From Candidatus Harrisonbacteria bacterium (GTDB lineage: Bacteria > Patescibacteriota > Minisyncoccia > UBA6257 > UBA11618): a stretch of DNA of 51,631 nt. This document shows positions 23,609 to 32,482 of this stretch, piece by piece. Made by a program: the position numbers and the translations under genes. Position 1 is the stretch's first letter. Each line of letters opens with the position of its first letter. The DNA is taken from NCBI GenBank assembly GCA_023244835.1, contig JAHFLN010000003.1, forward strand, positions 1 to 51,631, given 5' to 3'. The notes below the pieces were generated by a model. It did no database searches, was not told the origin of the DNA, and saw nothing but the letters and a program-made list of their open reading frames with translations.

Positions 23609-24301
23609 TCAGAACCAGATGTTCGTGTCGCGTACGACGGTCGCGTCGATCGTCGAGGAGGAGTTCATCGCGCCGTATATCCTCACGGTATCCCCGATCG
23701 CGAAGCGCGCGAGCGTGGTTTTCGCCCATAAGCGGGTTAGTACGGAGGTATCGGCGGCGATCATGACCGTGCGATCGACCGAGCCGATCGTGACGGTGAG
23801 CGTGGTCGGCACGGTCGTGCTCGCCACGGTTTTCAAGGTGCCCTCGAAGGTCGTCTGCGCGTCTTTCCTATCAAGGGACAGGTCGGTCGCCGAAGCGGCC
23901 TTGACCGCGAGCGGATTTATTCCGATAAGCGTTCCGTCGAAATCGATCTGGTCGCCTACTCTCACGTCCCCGATACGGATCGCGCCTTCCCCCCGTGCGC
24001 GTAGCTTCGTAGATGCGTCGGTTTGGACGGTCCAGGGAACGGATATGCCGCCTAACGAGCTCACGGCATAGATCGTCATCCCGGAAATACCGGTGACATC
24101 CGCGCTGCGGACAAATGTCTTTCCATTCTCGCCGATGCGAACGGATACGGCATTCGGCTGCGGAACGGGCCTCTGCGCGGTGACAAAGGGCCTCGTTTCT
24201 GTTTTTTCGCGCCCTTTATTTTCGGGCTTAGCGGACGCGATGCCGGCGGCCATGACAGATGCCATGATCCCGGCGGCAATTCTTTTCAGTGGTGTGTTCA
24301 T
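23609..24301 (-). CDS. Exported protein with DUF5666-like beta modules
   Basis: A 230-residue exported protein: signal peptide LKRIAAGIMASVMAAGIASA, then two similar beta modules, each with GIRIGDVRVGDQIDFDGT-like (AIRIGDVRVGDQIDFDGT) and FAIGDTVRIYGAM strands, plus TLKTVAS and VDRTVMIAADTSV. The G-D-x-V-x-x-x-G pattern is the DUF5666 (OB-like) signature. A CATACT box lies 6 nt before the ATG. It is divergent from an ECF sigma factor and DUF5667 gene, a grouping that suggests it is part of that regulon. Confidence 0.7.
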   Translation of the reverse strand: MNTPLKRIAAGIMASVMAAGIASAKPENKGREKTETRPFVTAQRPVPQPNAVSVRIGENGKTFVRSADVTGISGMTIYAVSSLGGISVPWTVQTDASTKLRARGEGAIRIGDVRVGDQIDFDGTLIGINPLAVKAASATDLSLDRKDAQTTFEGTLKTVASTTVPTTLTVTIGSVDRTVMIAADTSVLTRLWAKTTLARFAIGDTVRIYGAMNSSSTIDATVVRDTNIWF

Positions 24302-24432
24302 AGTGGTAGTATGGTGATTGACATAGCCGACCTTTCTAGCATATATGACGCTCATGCCGGGAGCATCTTACGTCTGGAGTGGGAAGTCTCCCGCTTTCGG
24401 TCAGAAAAAGCATTATAAAACGTCTCCATACT

Positions 24433-24972
24433 ATGGCTGACAGTGAAAAACAATCGCCGGGAACGGAAGGCGCGTTCCTTGAGGCGTATGATCGGTATGC
24501 CGATGCTATCTTCCGGCACTGTTATTTCAGGGTATCCGATCGCGATAGGGCTAAGGAGCTCGTGCAGGATACGTTCATGCGCGCGTGGGAATACATGGCG
24601 TCGGGCAGGGAGGCTATAGGAAATATCCGGGCGCTTCTCTACCGCATCGCGCATAACCTCATAATCGACGAATATCGCCGAAAGAAAGCGGATTCTCTGG
24701 AGGTTATGATGGAAGACGGGTTGTTTCAGCCGGCCGATGCGCAGGCTGCGGCAGTTCCCGGAGCGCTCGAGGCGCGCATGGCCGTGGATCGACTTATCGC
24801 CGGTCTCGGCGAATCGGATAAGAAGCTGATCTTTATGCGGTATATGGAAGATCTCTCGCCGGGAGATATCGGCGCGATTCTCGGGGAATCGGAAAACGCC
24901 ATTTCGGTGCGTATCCATAGGGCGATGAAAAAGATACGCGCCGGGAACGGGAAAGAAGAAATGAAACCATGA
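24433..24972 (+). CDS. ECF (group IV) RNA polymerase sigma factor
   Basis: A 179-residue sigma-70 family protein. Region 2 is clear (FLEAYDRYADAIFRHCYFRVSD, read with RDRAKELVQDTFMRAWEY), then ALLYRIAHNLIIDEYRRKK, and region 4 SDKKLIFMRYMEDLSPGDIGAILG with ENAISVRIHRAMKKI as the -35 binding helix. It directs RNA polymerase to envelope or stress promoters. Overlaps by 4 nt the following DUF5667 membrane protein, which probably acts as its anti-sigma factor. Start ATG at 24433; a longer frame exists upstream with no SD. Confidence 0.93.
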   Translation: MADSEKQSPGTEGAFLEAYDRYADAIFRHCYFRVSDRDRAKELVQDTFMRAWEYMASGREAIGNIRALLYRIAHNLIIDEYRRKKADSLEVMMEDGLFQPADAQAAAVPGALEARMAVDRLIAGLGESDKKLIFMRYMEDLSPGDIGAILGESENAISVRIHRAMKKIRAGNGKEEMKP

Positions 24973-26111
24973 AAGAAAACGATATTTTTGAAAAATTCGC
25001 GGCCGCAAGGCAGGCTGACCATAGGCTTCACGAGGAGGAAAAAAGCCGCATGCGCCGTCACCTGCGGGCGTTTATGACGCTTAATCCGGTAAGGGAAGCG
25101 GGCTCGGTCCGTCTTCTGTTGCGAAGGTTGAATATAACGAAACTAATTATAATCAAAGATATGGCTATTGCGCTTCTAATCGTACTGATGGTGGGAGGAG
25201 GAACGTCATTCGCGGCGCAGGACGCGCTACCGGGAGATATATTGTATCCGGTGAAAATCGGGATTAACGAGGAGGTTCATGCGGCGTTGGCCTTTTCGGC
25301 CGAGGCCGATGCGCGCTGGGAGGTAGAGCGCGCGAGCCGCAGGCTCGAGGAGGCGGAGCAGCTCGCTATGAGGAATCGACTCGATGCGCAGGCAGAGGCG
25401 GCCGTCGCGGCGAGGTTCGAGAGGCATGCCGATCGGGCGCGGGAGATTGCTTCGTCGGAAAAGATGAAGAAGAAAGGAAGCGTTGTCGCGGCGAAGTTCG
25501 ATGCGGATTTTGAGGCATCGCTGCGCGGCCATGAGAAGGTGCTCGCGGAGATCGCGGCGAAGGGTAATGTGTCGGGATCCTCGGCGCTGAATCTTGTCAC
25601 AATCGTGAGGATGAGGGGGGATAGGGCGGCCGAAGCGCGCGTCGGAGCCGAGGCCGACGTGCGCGCTGAAGCGAGGGCAAAGGAAGACGCGGAGGCGTCT
25701 CTTGAGGCCGGCACTGATACGAAAGCCGCAGCGGAAGGGAAACGTGGAGCGTTTAAGAATAAGATTGCGGAAGTCAGAGCGTTCATGGGTCATATATCAG
25801 CATCGACTGAAACGCGTGTAGAGGCTGAAGCCCGCCTCGCCGCTGCCGAAAAGCTGGCGGCAGAGGGTTCGGTGAAATTGGAGGCGGGCGCCTATGCCGA
25901 TGCGTTCGCGGCGTTCAAAGCCGCATTCGAAGCTGCGCAGGAAGCAAAAGCATTTCTTGTAACGGATACGCAATTGAAGACTGGTGTCGAAACTAATGTG
26001 CGTGAAGGTATAGATGTGGATGCCGGTATTGGCACGGGTACTGCTACGGGAAGGAAAACAAAGGGAAGTGAGGGTCTTCAGGGAGGCGTAAAGTTAAAAC
26101 TAGGTCTTTGA
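24969..26111 (+). CDS. DUF5667-containing membrane protein, probable anti-sigma factor
   Basis: A 380-residue protein with an N-terminal cytoplasmic part of about 60 residues (KENDIFEKFAAARQADHRL), one membrane helix (DMAIALLIVLMVGGGTSFAA) and an external domain beginning ALPGDILYPVKIGINEEV, the DUF5667 hallmark. The remainder is an Ala/Glu-rich helical, coiled-coil-like region. Coupling by ATGA to the ECF sigma gene and the topology fit a membrane-bound anti-sigma factor that senses an external signal. No zinc (ZAS) motif is visible in the N-terminus, so the interaction mode would be different. Confidence 0.82.
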   Translation: MKENDIFEKFAAARQADHRLHEEEKSRMRRHLRAFMTLNPVREAGSVRLLLRRLNITKLIIIKDMAIALLIVLMVGGGTSFAAQDALPGDILYPVKIGINEEVHAALAFSAEADARWEVERASRRLEEAEQLAMRNRLDAQAEAAVAARFERHADRAREIASSEKMKKKGSVVAAKFDADFEASLRGHEKVLAEIAAKGNVSGSSALNLVTIVRMRGDRAAEARVGAEADVRAEARAKEDAEASLEAGTDTKAAAEGKRGAFKNKIAEVRAFMGHISASTETRVEAEARLAAAEKLAAEGSVKLEAGAYADAFAAFKAAFEAAQEAKAFLVTDTQLKTGVETNVREGIDVDAGIGTGTATGRKTKGSEGLQGGVKLKLGL

Positions 26112-26142
26112 TCGCGACTCGGAGTGTTATCCACAAGAGATA

Positions 26143-26173
26143 TTGACGGGTGTGCGGAAAGCGTCACTATGAT
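26143..26173 (+). promoter_or_regulatory. Promoter of the matrixin-like gene
   Basis: TTGACG (26143-26148), 19 nt, TATGAT (26168-26173); leader about 15 nt. Confidence 0.5.
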
Positions 26174-26194
26174 AGTAACGCGTGCCGTAATTAT

Positions 26195-26992
26195 ATGAAG
26201 CCGATTTTTTCAAGGAGGTGTTATACGATAGCGCTATCCATGGCATGTATTGGCGCATTTGCGTCAGTTGTATATGCCAGTCATTCATGGGGCGAATATC
26301 ACTGGGCACGTACGGGTAATCCGTTCGTTCTAAAGGTAGGGAAAAACGTCTCTGTGGCGTGGGGTTCTCATCTTGCGACTGCGGCGGATAATTGGAGCGC
26401 GTCAGAGGTTCTCGATGCGACTGTTGTTCCGGGTCAGACGAATCCGAAGAATTGCCGTGCTGTAAACGGTCGCGTTGAGGTGTGTGACAGCAAGTATGGA
26501 AATACCGGCTGGCTGGGAATTGCTCAGGTATGGGTAAGTGGAAGTCATATTACGCAAGGAACGGTAAAGCTCAATAACACGTATTTTAATACGGGGAAAT
26601 ATAATACGCCGGCATGGCGGCAATTCGTGATGTGCCAGGAAGTCGGGCATACGTTCGGATTGGATCACCAAGATGAAGTATTCGATAATCAGAATTTGGG
26701 AACATGTATGGACTACACCAATGATCCGGATGGGGCGGTGAAAGGGCAAATAGGGAATCTCGTTCCAAATACGCATGATTTTGAAGAGCTTGCGGCTATA
26801 TACGGACACAATGACGCATCGGGAATTTTGTCTGCCGGGACAGACGCGGCTTCCGGAGCGGAGATCGGTTTAGATAATCCGGCAGAATGGGGAAAGGAGG
26901 TTAGAAAAGCATCTGATGGCCGGGGTTCCGCGTATCACCGCGACATAGGGCACGGAAAAGGGGTGTTCACGTTCGTTATTTGGGCTCAGTAA
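26195..26992 (+). CDS. Exported matrixin-like protein with altered zinc motif
   Basis: A 265-residue exported protein with a signal peptide (TIALSMACIGAFASVVYA). The metzincin-like segment reads MCQEVGHTFGLDHQDE: it keeps E, the second His, Gly and the third His of HExxHxxGxxH, but the first His is Gln. A downstream Met turn-like GTCMDYTND follows. Related predicted proteins seem to share this CQE variant, from memory. It may bind zinc weakly, use another ligand, or be a non-catalytic relative. No partner gene is adjacent; the next gene is another exported protein. Confidence 0.75.
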   Translation: MKPIFSRRCYTIALSMACIGAFASVVYASHSWGEYHWARTGNPFVLKVGKNVSVAWGSHLATAADNWSASEVLDATVVPGQTNPKNCRAVNGRVEVCDSKYGNTGWLGIAQVWVSGSHITQGTVKLNNTYFNTGKYNTPAWRQFVMCQEVGHTFGLDHQDEVFDNQNLGTCMDYTNDPDGAVKGQIGNLVPNTHDFEELAAIYGHNDASGILSAGTDAASGAEIGLDNPAEWGKEVRKASDGRGSAYHRDIGHGKGVFTFVIWAQ

Positions 26993-27034
26993 GGGCTATT
27001 GGACAATATCATAGCGGCGTACTAGGGTAGGGGT

Positions 27035-29542
27035 ATGAAAAGAATTCTAAATCAGACCCTATTCGTATATTCACTGGCAATAGTCGGGGTTGTCATGGCG
27101 TTTTCCACATCGGCTTTCGCCGCATCGGGAGTGACGGTAACGCCTGCAACAGGCGGATCGGCTATATCGGCGGATACGGTAGGGGCGTCGTACACGTCCC
27201 TTACGGGACCGGTTCTCTCTGAAGGATCGCAGGGGGATATCGGCGCGGGATCGATTATTTTAAATGTGCCGAGCGGGTTTATATTTGACACAACAGGAAC
27301 AGCTCCGACCGTCATGGTGACGCGTACGTCGGGAAGCGGCGCCGACTCGAGGAATATAAATGGCGTGGCGAGTGGCACGAACGTGGCAATTACCTCGATT
27401 TCCACGACGCAGATCACGTTTACGGTAACAAGCGCGACAAGCAACGGCGTCAAAAATTCGCTTACCTGGCAGGATGTGCGCGTGAGACCGTCAGCCGGAA
27501 CGCCTCTCGCGACAGGAGTCATATCGAAGTCGGGAACGTCAACGCTCACGAATCCGAGCGGGACGGATTACGGGACGTTAGCAGAGGTTGCGGGAGCGCT
27601 TTCGGCGGCGATCGTGGCAAGTCCAGCTTCGCCTATCGAGGCGCCGGGAATGACGACGCTTACGATAACCATGGGCGATATATATGGTAATACTGTCGCC
27701 GATGGGACGGCGGTAGCGCTTACTACCTCATTCGGCACGGTAAGCGGATCGACGACGACGGTATCGGGCGTCGTGACGCGCACGCTTTCGGCAACTGGTA
27801 CGGGAACCGCAGCGCTTTCTATAACAAGCGCAACGACGACAGGAGCGACGGCAATCATATTTCAGGATACGATAGCGCCCGTAATAGCGACGCACGCAAC
27901 TTCGACTGCCGAGGCGACGTCCGCAAGCGGCGCGATGGTGACATATGTCTCTCCCAGTACGTCCGATGCGGTCGATGGCGCGGGTACGGCATCATGCGCA
28001 CCCGCGTCCGGCAGCGCGTTTACGATCGGCACAACGGCCGTAACGTGTTCTGCGGCGGATGCGGCGGGAAATGCGGCGACACAGACGAATTTCAACATAG
28101 TTGTTTCCGATACGACCGCGCCCACGCTTTCCTCGCCATCAAACGTGACTGCGGAGGCATCGAGCGGTAGCGGCGCTAGCGTTTCGTATTCCTCACCGAC
28201 GGCGACGGACGCGGTTGACGGCTCGGTGTCCGTATCATGCGCACCCGCGTCCGGCAGCACGTTTACGATCGGCACAACCGCGGTATCCTGCTCCGCGACC
28301 GATGCGAACGGTAATACGGGAACCTCGTCATTTAATGTGATAGTGGAAGACACCGAGGGCCCGGTTCTTGTTCTGCCGGTAAGCGTTTCAGCAGAAGCGA
28401 CTGGCGCCTCGGGAGCGGCGGTGGCATTTACGGCAAGTGCGAGCGATGCCGTGGACGGCTCGGTGTCCGTATCATGCGCACCCGCGTCCGGCAGCACGTT
28501 TATGATCGGCACAACCGCGGTATCCTGCTCCGCGACCGACTCCGCCATGAATACGACGAGCGGGGGATTTAACGTGACGGTTTCGGATACGACCGCTCCT
28601 TCCCTCGCGTCGCATGCGGACGTCACGGCTATTGCAGGAGGATCTTCGGCAACTGTCACATTCTCGAATCCGACAGCGACTGACGCAGTCGACGCGAGCG
28701 TAACGATCGCCTGCGTTCCCGCGTCTGGTAGCTCGTTTGCAATAGGCACGACGGCCGTCACCTGTACGGCAACGGACGATGCGACTAATTCGGCGCAGTC
28801 CTCATTTAATGTCGTCGTGAGTCCGGCATCGGCCCCGACTGCCACGCCGCCCGCAGGGTCATATGCGTCGTCTCAGTCCGTAGTTCTATCCGCCTCCGGC
28901 GCATCGAATATCCGCTATTCGGAAAACGGATCAGTTCCGACCTGTTCGACAGGGACTCTCTATGCGGGTCCGATAGCCATTTCCCAATCGGAGACGATAA
29001 CAGCCGTCGCATGTTACCCGTATTCGGGGGGAGGAGAAGGAGAAAGCGAATTCATTTCCTCGGCCACCGCATCGTTTGCGTATACGATAACTCCGGGAAG
29101 TGAAGAGTCGTCTCCTGCGTCCTCGGGAGGTTCGGGAGGCAGTGGGAGCGGAGGCGGGGGCGGTACCGTAAGCGGAGGCCCTTCATCTACTCCGACACCC
29201 GCTTCTTCGGGACAGGTATTAGGGGCATCGATCTCATGCGGACCGTTATTAAGCGGCTACTTACAATTCGGAGGAGGGAATGACCTTGCTGAAGTGCGCA
29301 AGCTTCAACAATTCCTGACGGAACAAGGCTTTCGTGTTTCCGTAACGGGTATATATGGCCGCCTGACGCGCGCGGCAGTGAAGATGTTCCAGGAAAAGCA
29401 TAAGGAGCAGACGCTTATGCCGTGGGCTCCGTACGGTGTTAATCAAAACGAAGGGACGGGTAGCGTGTACAAGACGACATTGCGGTGGATTAATATGATA
29501 CACTGCCCCGAACTGAATCTGCCGATGCCGCCTCTTCCCTAA
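27035..29542 (+). CDS. Large secreted HYR-repeat protein with a peptidoglycan-binding domain
   Basis: An 835-residue exported protein. Signal peptide (residues 1-30); an N-terminal beta region; four HYR (hyalin) repeats about residues 275-595, each with DTTAPxL, TDAVDGS, CAPASGSxFxIGTTAVxCSATD; a chitobiase/FN3-like domain (PPAGSYASSQSVVLSAS, NIRYSENGSVPTC) about 600-690; a Ser/Gly-rich linker; and a C-terminal PG_binding_1 domain with LRKLQQFLTEQGF-like (EVRKLQQFLTEQGF) and IYGRLTRAAVKMFQEKH. Likely a wall-attached adhesin or surface structure. Two HYR copies are nearly identical in DNA. Confidence 0.9.
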   Translation: MKRILNQTLFVYSLAIVGVVMAFSTSAFAASGVTVTPATGGSAISADTVGASYTSLTGPVLSEGSQGDIGAGSIILNVPSGFIFDTTGTAPTVMVTRTSGSGADSRNINGVASGTNVAITSISTTQITFTVTSATSNGVKNSLTWQDVRVRPSAGTPLATGVISKSGTSTLTNPSGTDYGTLAEVAGALSAAIVASPASPIEAPGMTTLTITMGDIYGNTVADGTAVALTTSFGTVSGSTTTVSGVVTRTLSATGTGTAALSITSATTTGATAIIFQDTIAPVIATHATSTAEATSASGAMVTYVSPSTSDAVDGAGTASCAPASGSAFTIGTTAVTCSAADAAGNAATQTNFNIVVSDTTAPTLSSPSNVTAEASSGSGASVSYSSPTATDAVDGSVSVSCAPASGSTFTIGTTAVSCSATDANGNTGTSSFNVIVEDTEGPVLVLPVSVSAEATGASGAAVAFTASASDAVDGSVSVSCAPASGSTFMIGTTAVSCSATDSAMNTTSGGFNVTVSDTTAPSLASHADVTAIAGGSSATVTFSNPTATDAVDASVTIACVPASGSSFAIGTTAVTCTATDDATNSAQSSFNVVVSPASAPTATPPAGSYASSQSVVLSASGASNIRYSENGSVPTCSTGTLYAGPIAISQSETITAVACYPYSGGGEGESEFISSATASFAYTITPGSEESSPASSGGSGGSGSGGGGGTVSGGPSSTPTPASSGQVLGASISCGPLLSGYLQFGGGNDLAEVRKLQQFLTEQGFRVSVTGIYGRLTRAAVKMFQEKHKEQTLMPWAPYGVNQNEGTGSVYKTTLRWINMIHCPELNLPMPPLP
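28217..28302 (+). repeat. Near-identical HYR repeat DNA, copy 1
   Basis: 86 bp that recur at 28454-28539 with a single difference, 237 bp apart (79 codons, one HYR domain). Confidence 0.9.
28454..28539 (+). repeat. Near-identical HYR repeat DNA, copy 2
   Basis: Second copy of the 86 bp segment. The lone mismatch (ACG to ATG) changes Thr to Met. Confidence 0.9.
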
Positions 29543-29571
29543 GGCCATAGCGCCATAGGATACTGTAAGGG

Positions 29572-30573
29572 ATGAGGCGGATGTTCAAGAAATATTTCAT
29601 CCCGCACGGCGAGAATGGCCATGCCCCGCATTTTCTGCGGGCGGAGACGCTATTAGCGGTAATCGCCCTGCTTATCGTATGCGAAGCTCTTTTCCTCGCG
29701 CGGATTTTCGTTACGGGCGGGCCAGGGAGTATGTTCGCGGAAATACTGCCGTCGTTTCTCGCGAGCGAGGCGAATGCGAGCCGCGCATCCGATGGTATCG
29801 CGCCCCTTGCGGACAATGCGCTGCTTGCGAAGGCGGCGCGCATGAAAGCGGAAGATATGGCCGCAAAGGGTTACTTCGCGCATACGAGTCCAGAAGGAAT
29901 CTCCCCATGGTATTGGCTTACTAAGGCGGGATACGCGTTTTCTTTAGCCGGGGAGAATCTCGCTGTTGATTTTTTCGATTCAAAAGACGTCGCGGATGCG
30001 TGGATGGCTTCGCCTAAGCATCGGGCGAATATCGTGAACGGAAGTTTCACCGAGATCGGCATCGGCCTCGCAACGGGCATGCATGAGGGAAAACAGGCGG
30101 TATTCGTGGTCGAGTTTTTTGGTCATCCGGCCAATAAGCGGGAGATTGCCGTGGCGCCTTCCGTTACTCCGCGCGCAATGCCGTCTGCGCCGGTCGAACA
30201 TAAGGAAAACGCTATTTCGGAGCCTTCTCTACTGTCGGAGAACGAAATAGCCGCAGCCATTCCTAGTGTTGTAGAAGTGGATAAGGAGGTGTCTCCGCCC
30301 GTCGTGGCGAACAAAGAGCCGGTAGGCGGTATGGTTGAGGGTGTATCGCTCGCGCTTACGAGCGCTTCGCCGCGCCGGAGCATGAACGGACTGCTCATTG
30401 CTCTCGCGGTATTGATTATAATCGCAGTCGCAGTGAAAACGCTCGTTTCGGGATATAAGGGTTATGCCCAGAAGCACGATCTCATCGTGAACGGTCTCGT
30501 GATGCTCGTGATCATCGCCTCCGTTATACTCCTGAACGGATACGTGAGCTTCTTTAGTATGTCGATTGTATAG
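29572..30573 (+). CDS. CAP-domain (SCP/PR1-like) membrane protein
   Basis: A 333-residue protein: an N-terminal membrane helix (about 25-48), a CAP domain (about residues 60-190) with ASRASDGIAPL, FAHTSPEGISPWYWL, AGENLAVDF, and PKHRANIVNGSFTEIGIG with the conserved His/Glu residues, then a linker and two C-terminal membrane helices. CAP proteins with DUF4214-like wall roles are common in CPR and Bacillota. Function likely envelope-related. An in-frame ATG at 29581 is an alternative start. Confidence 0.88.
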   Translation: MRRMFKKYFIPHGENGHAPHFLRAETLLAVIALLIVCEALFLARIFVTGGPGSMFAEILPSFLASEANASRASDGIAPLADNALLAKAARMKAEDMAAKGYFAHTSPEGISPWYWLTKAGYAFSLAGENLAVDFFDSKDVADAWMASPKHRANIVNGSFTEIGIGLATGMHEGKQAVFVVEFFGHPANKREIAVAPSVTPRAMPSAPVEHKENAISEPSLLSENEIAAAIPSVVEVDKEVSPPVVANKEPVGGMVEGVSLALTSASPRRSMNGLLIALAVLIIIAVAVKTLVSGYKGYAQKHDLIVNGLVMLVIIASVILLNGYVSFFSMSIV

Positions 30574-30603
30574 GCGCGACCACGAGAACTGTATTCGCGG
30601 CAG

Positions 30604-31101
30604 TCAGACAAACTTCGCCATTATAAGCATATCGTCGAAGCCATCTTCGTCTTTTATCGCTTGTCTGCGCCTGCCTTCGATCGCGTAACCGAGGCGTTCA
30701 TAGAGATGTATAGCTCCCGTATTTTTAGCGAGCACGTCAAGCTCGATGCGCCGTATTCCTCGTGCCCGCGCGAAATCCTCGGCAGAGCGCATGAGGAGGG
30801 TGCCGATACCCTTACCACGATAGGCTTCCTTGAGAGCGATCGTAAGGTAGGCGTTTCCTTTGAGTTTGCGGAAACGGGGGAATACGAGCGATACGTAGCC
30901 GATAAGCGCGTCTCCGTCGGCCGCGATCAAGGTGTTCATAGTGCGTCTGCTTAAAGCGAGCCGCGCGAGGATATGGAAGCCGCTTTCGTTCCGCTCGTTT
31001 TTTGATATGACGAGATGAGATGCGGTGCTCTCTATCTCGCGTTTGAGTCGGGCAAGGGGAAACGCATGCCGTAATCGGAAGGGAAATAGGGAAATGCCCA
31101 T
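30604..31101 (-). CDS. GNAT-family N-acetyltransferase
   Basis: A 165-residue acetyltransferase. The acetyl-CoA loop is clear: LKEAYRGKGIGTLLMRSAED (R/Q-x-x-G-x-G/A), followed by LDVLAKNTGAIHLYERLGYAIEGRRR. The RimI-like C-terminal pattern suggests an N-terminal or Lys amino acceptor; the target is unknown. It stands alone on the minus strand, convergent with the CAP gene. Confidence 0.9.
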   Translation of the reverse strand: MGISLFPFRLRHAFPLARLKREIESTASHLVISKNERNESGFHILARLALSRRTMNTLIAADGDALIGYVSLVFPRFRKLKGNAYLTIALKEAYRGKGIGTLLMRSAEDFARARGIRRIELDVLAKNTGAIHLYERLGYAIEGRRRQAIKDEDGFDDMLIMAKFV

Positions 31102-31196
31102 ATCTATAAAATAAACCTTATTATAGGCCCTATGCGCAATGCTGAGGGCGATGCCGGTCGGAGAATCGTCATATGATATGGTAGTATGGCAATATT

Positions 31197-31868
31197 ATGG
31201 CGAACATCCTCATAACAGGAGCGGGAAAAGGTATCGGTAGGGCGCTCGCGCGGAAATTCGCCGCGGAAGGTCATACGGTATTCGGCACATACCTGTCGGG
31301 AAACGGCGGGGGGATAGAGGGCTGCGCGGCAGCATTCCGGCTCGATCTGTCGTCGCCTGAAAGCATCGCTTCGTGCGCGGCGGAGCTCGCGAAATTAGGA
31401 AAGAAGATACATATTCTCGTGAATAACGCCGGCGTTCTATTGGACGAGGAAGAGACGCATCTTGTGCCGGAAAAGCTTAGGAAGACCTTAGAAGTAAATA
31501 CAATAGGGACAGCTGACTTTACGGAGCGCATGGTTCCGTTCATAGGGAAGGGCGGGCATATCGTGAACGTCTCTTCAACCGCCGGCTCATTAGAGTTGGC
31601 CGACGACAGCGCGAGCCATTATCCGGGGCATTATCCGGCATATAAGATATCCAAGGCTGCGCTCAATATGTACGCGCGCACGCTCGCGGGTAGGCTTACA
31701 GGACGCATAACGGTATCCTCGGTGCATCCGGGCTGGGTGCGCACGGATATGGGCGGACCGGAAGCGAGCATGTCCCCTGAAGAAGCGGCCGAGGGAATAT
31801 ACGCGCTCGCCGTCGGAGAGCCGGAGACGGGAGGTTTCTGGTTCAAGGGTGAGAGGATTCCCTGGTGA
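31197..31868 (+). CDS. Short-chain dehydrogenase/reductase
   Basis: A 223-residue classical SDR. The cofactor motif is TGAGKGIGRALA, then LVNNAGVLL, a Ser in NVSSTAGSL, and the catalytic YPAYKISK. The C-terminus shortens the substrate loop (HPGWVRTDMGGPEA). Carbonyl reductase-like members share this form; the substrate is unknown. Its TGA shares a base with the ATG of the next gene. Confidence 0.92.
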   Translation: MANILITGAGKGIGRALARKFAAEGHTVFGTYLSGNGGGIEGCAAAFRLDLSSPESIASCAAELAKLGKKIHILVNNAGVLLDEEETHLVPEKLRKTLEVNTIGTADFTERMVPFIGKGGHIVNVSSTAGSLELADDSASHYPGHYPAYKISKAALNMYARTLAGRLTGRITVSSVHPGWVRTDMGGPEASMSPEEAAEGIYALAVGEPETGGFWFKGERIPW

Positions 31869-32416
31869 TGGACAGAGAAACGAGGATGGTGATTCTGGAG
31901 ATCGTCGTAGCGCTCGGAGCGCTCGCATATGTTTTCGGCGCATATCGCGCGGGCGGCCCTATGCCCGCGGCGTTCGATCCGAAAAACGCGGCATATAAGA
32001 TAGAGGGAGAGATGGTACGGCTCGTAAACGGGGTTGCGGAAACGGAAGCCGCGCCGGGATCCGCTTCGATGGTTACAACGCGCTATTTCGGAAACGAGGC
32101 GCGGGGCGATGCGAATCATGACGGTCGGGAGGATCGCGCATTCCTACTTGTGCAGGATGGCGGAGGAACCGGCCTGTTTTACTACGTCGTCGTGGCGCTC
32201 GGGACTCTAGACGGAAAGCCGAGAGTAACTAACGCCTTTTTTGTGGGGGATAGGATCGCGCCGCAATCCACCGAGATACGTGCAGATGCGGGAGAGGTGC
32301 GGGTACATTATGCGGAGCGGAGGCCAGGCGAGCCGATGTCGGCCGATCCGTCAGTGGGGTCTACGCTTTTTCTCAAGGTGACGCCGGAAGGTATCTTAGA
32401 GGGGCTGATGCGCTAG
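31868..32416 (+). CDS. Membrane-anchored hypothetical protein
   Basis: A 182-residue protein with an N-terminal membrane helix (VILEIVVALGALAYVFGAY) and an external beta domain: YFGNEARGDANHDGREDRAFLL (calcium-type DxNxDG loop is visible in DANHDGRED), FYYVVVALGTLDG, GDRIAPQSTEIR and HYAERRPGEPM. Similar short lipoprotein-like proteins occur in varied bacteria; no function known. It is translationally coupled to the SDR gene (TGATG). Confidence 0.7.
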   Translation: MDRETRMVILEIVVALGALAYVFGAYRAGGPMPAAFDPKNAAYKIEGEMVRLVNGVAETEAAPGSASMVTTRYFGNEARGDANHDGREDRAFLLVQDGGGTGLFYYVVVALGTLDGKPRVTNAFFVGDRIAPQSTEIRADAGEVRVHYAERRPGEPMSADPSVGSTLFLKVTPEGILEGLMR

Positions 32417-32420
32417 GCAT

Positions 32421-32457
32421 GAAAAACGCCGCCTGATCTAGGAGATCGGACGGCGTT
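32421..32457 (-). terminator. Terminator of the Clp-N gene
   Basis: AACGCCG/CGGCGTT outer stem with an inner GATCT/AGATC; TTTTTC follows on the minus strand. Confidence 0.75.
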
Positions 32458-32482
32458 GGAAAATCATCGCAAAAACGGGCGA

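Noticed and set aside
28217-28539. CRISPR-like repeats
   Set aside because: Repeats are in frame and encode HYR domains; spacing equals one protein domain. No CRISPR array seen in the window.
27862-28845. 327-codon minus-strand frame opposite the HYR gene
   Set aside because: Mirror of repetitive Ala/Thr/Ser codons; no motifs, no start signals.
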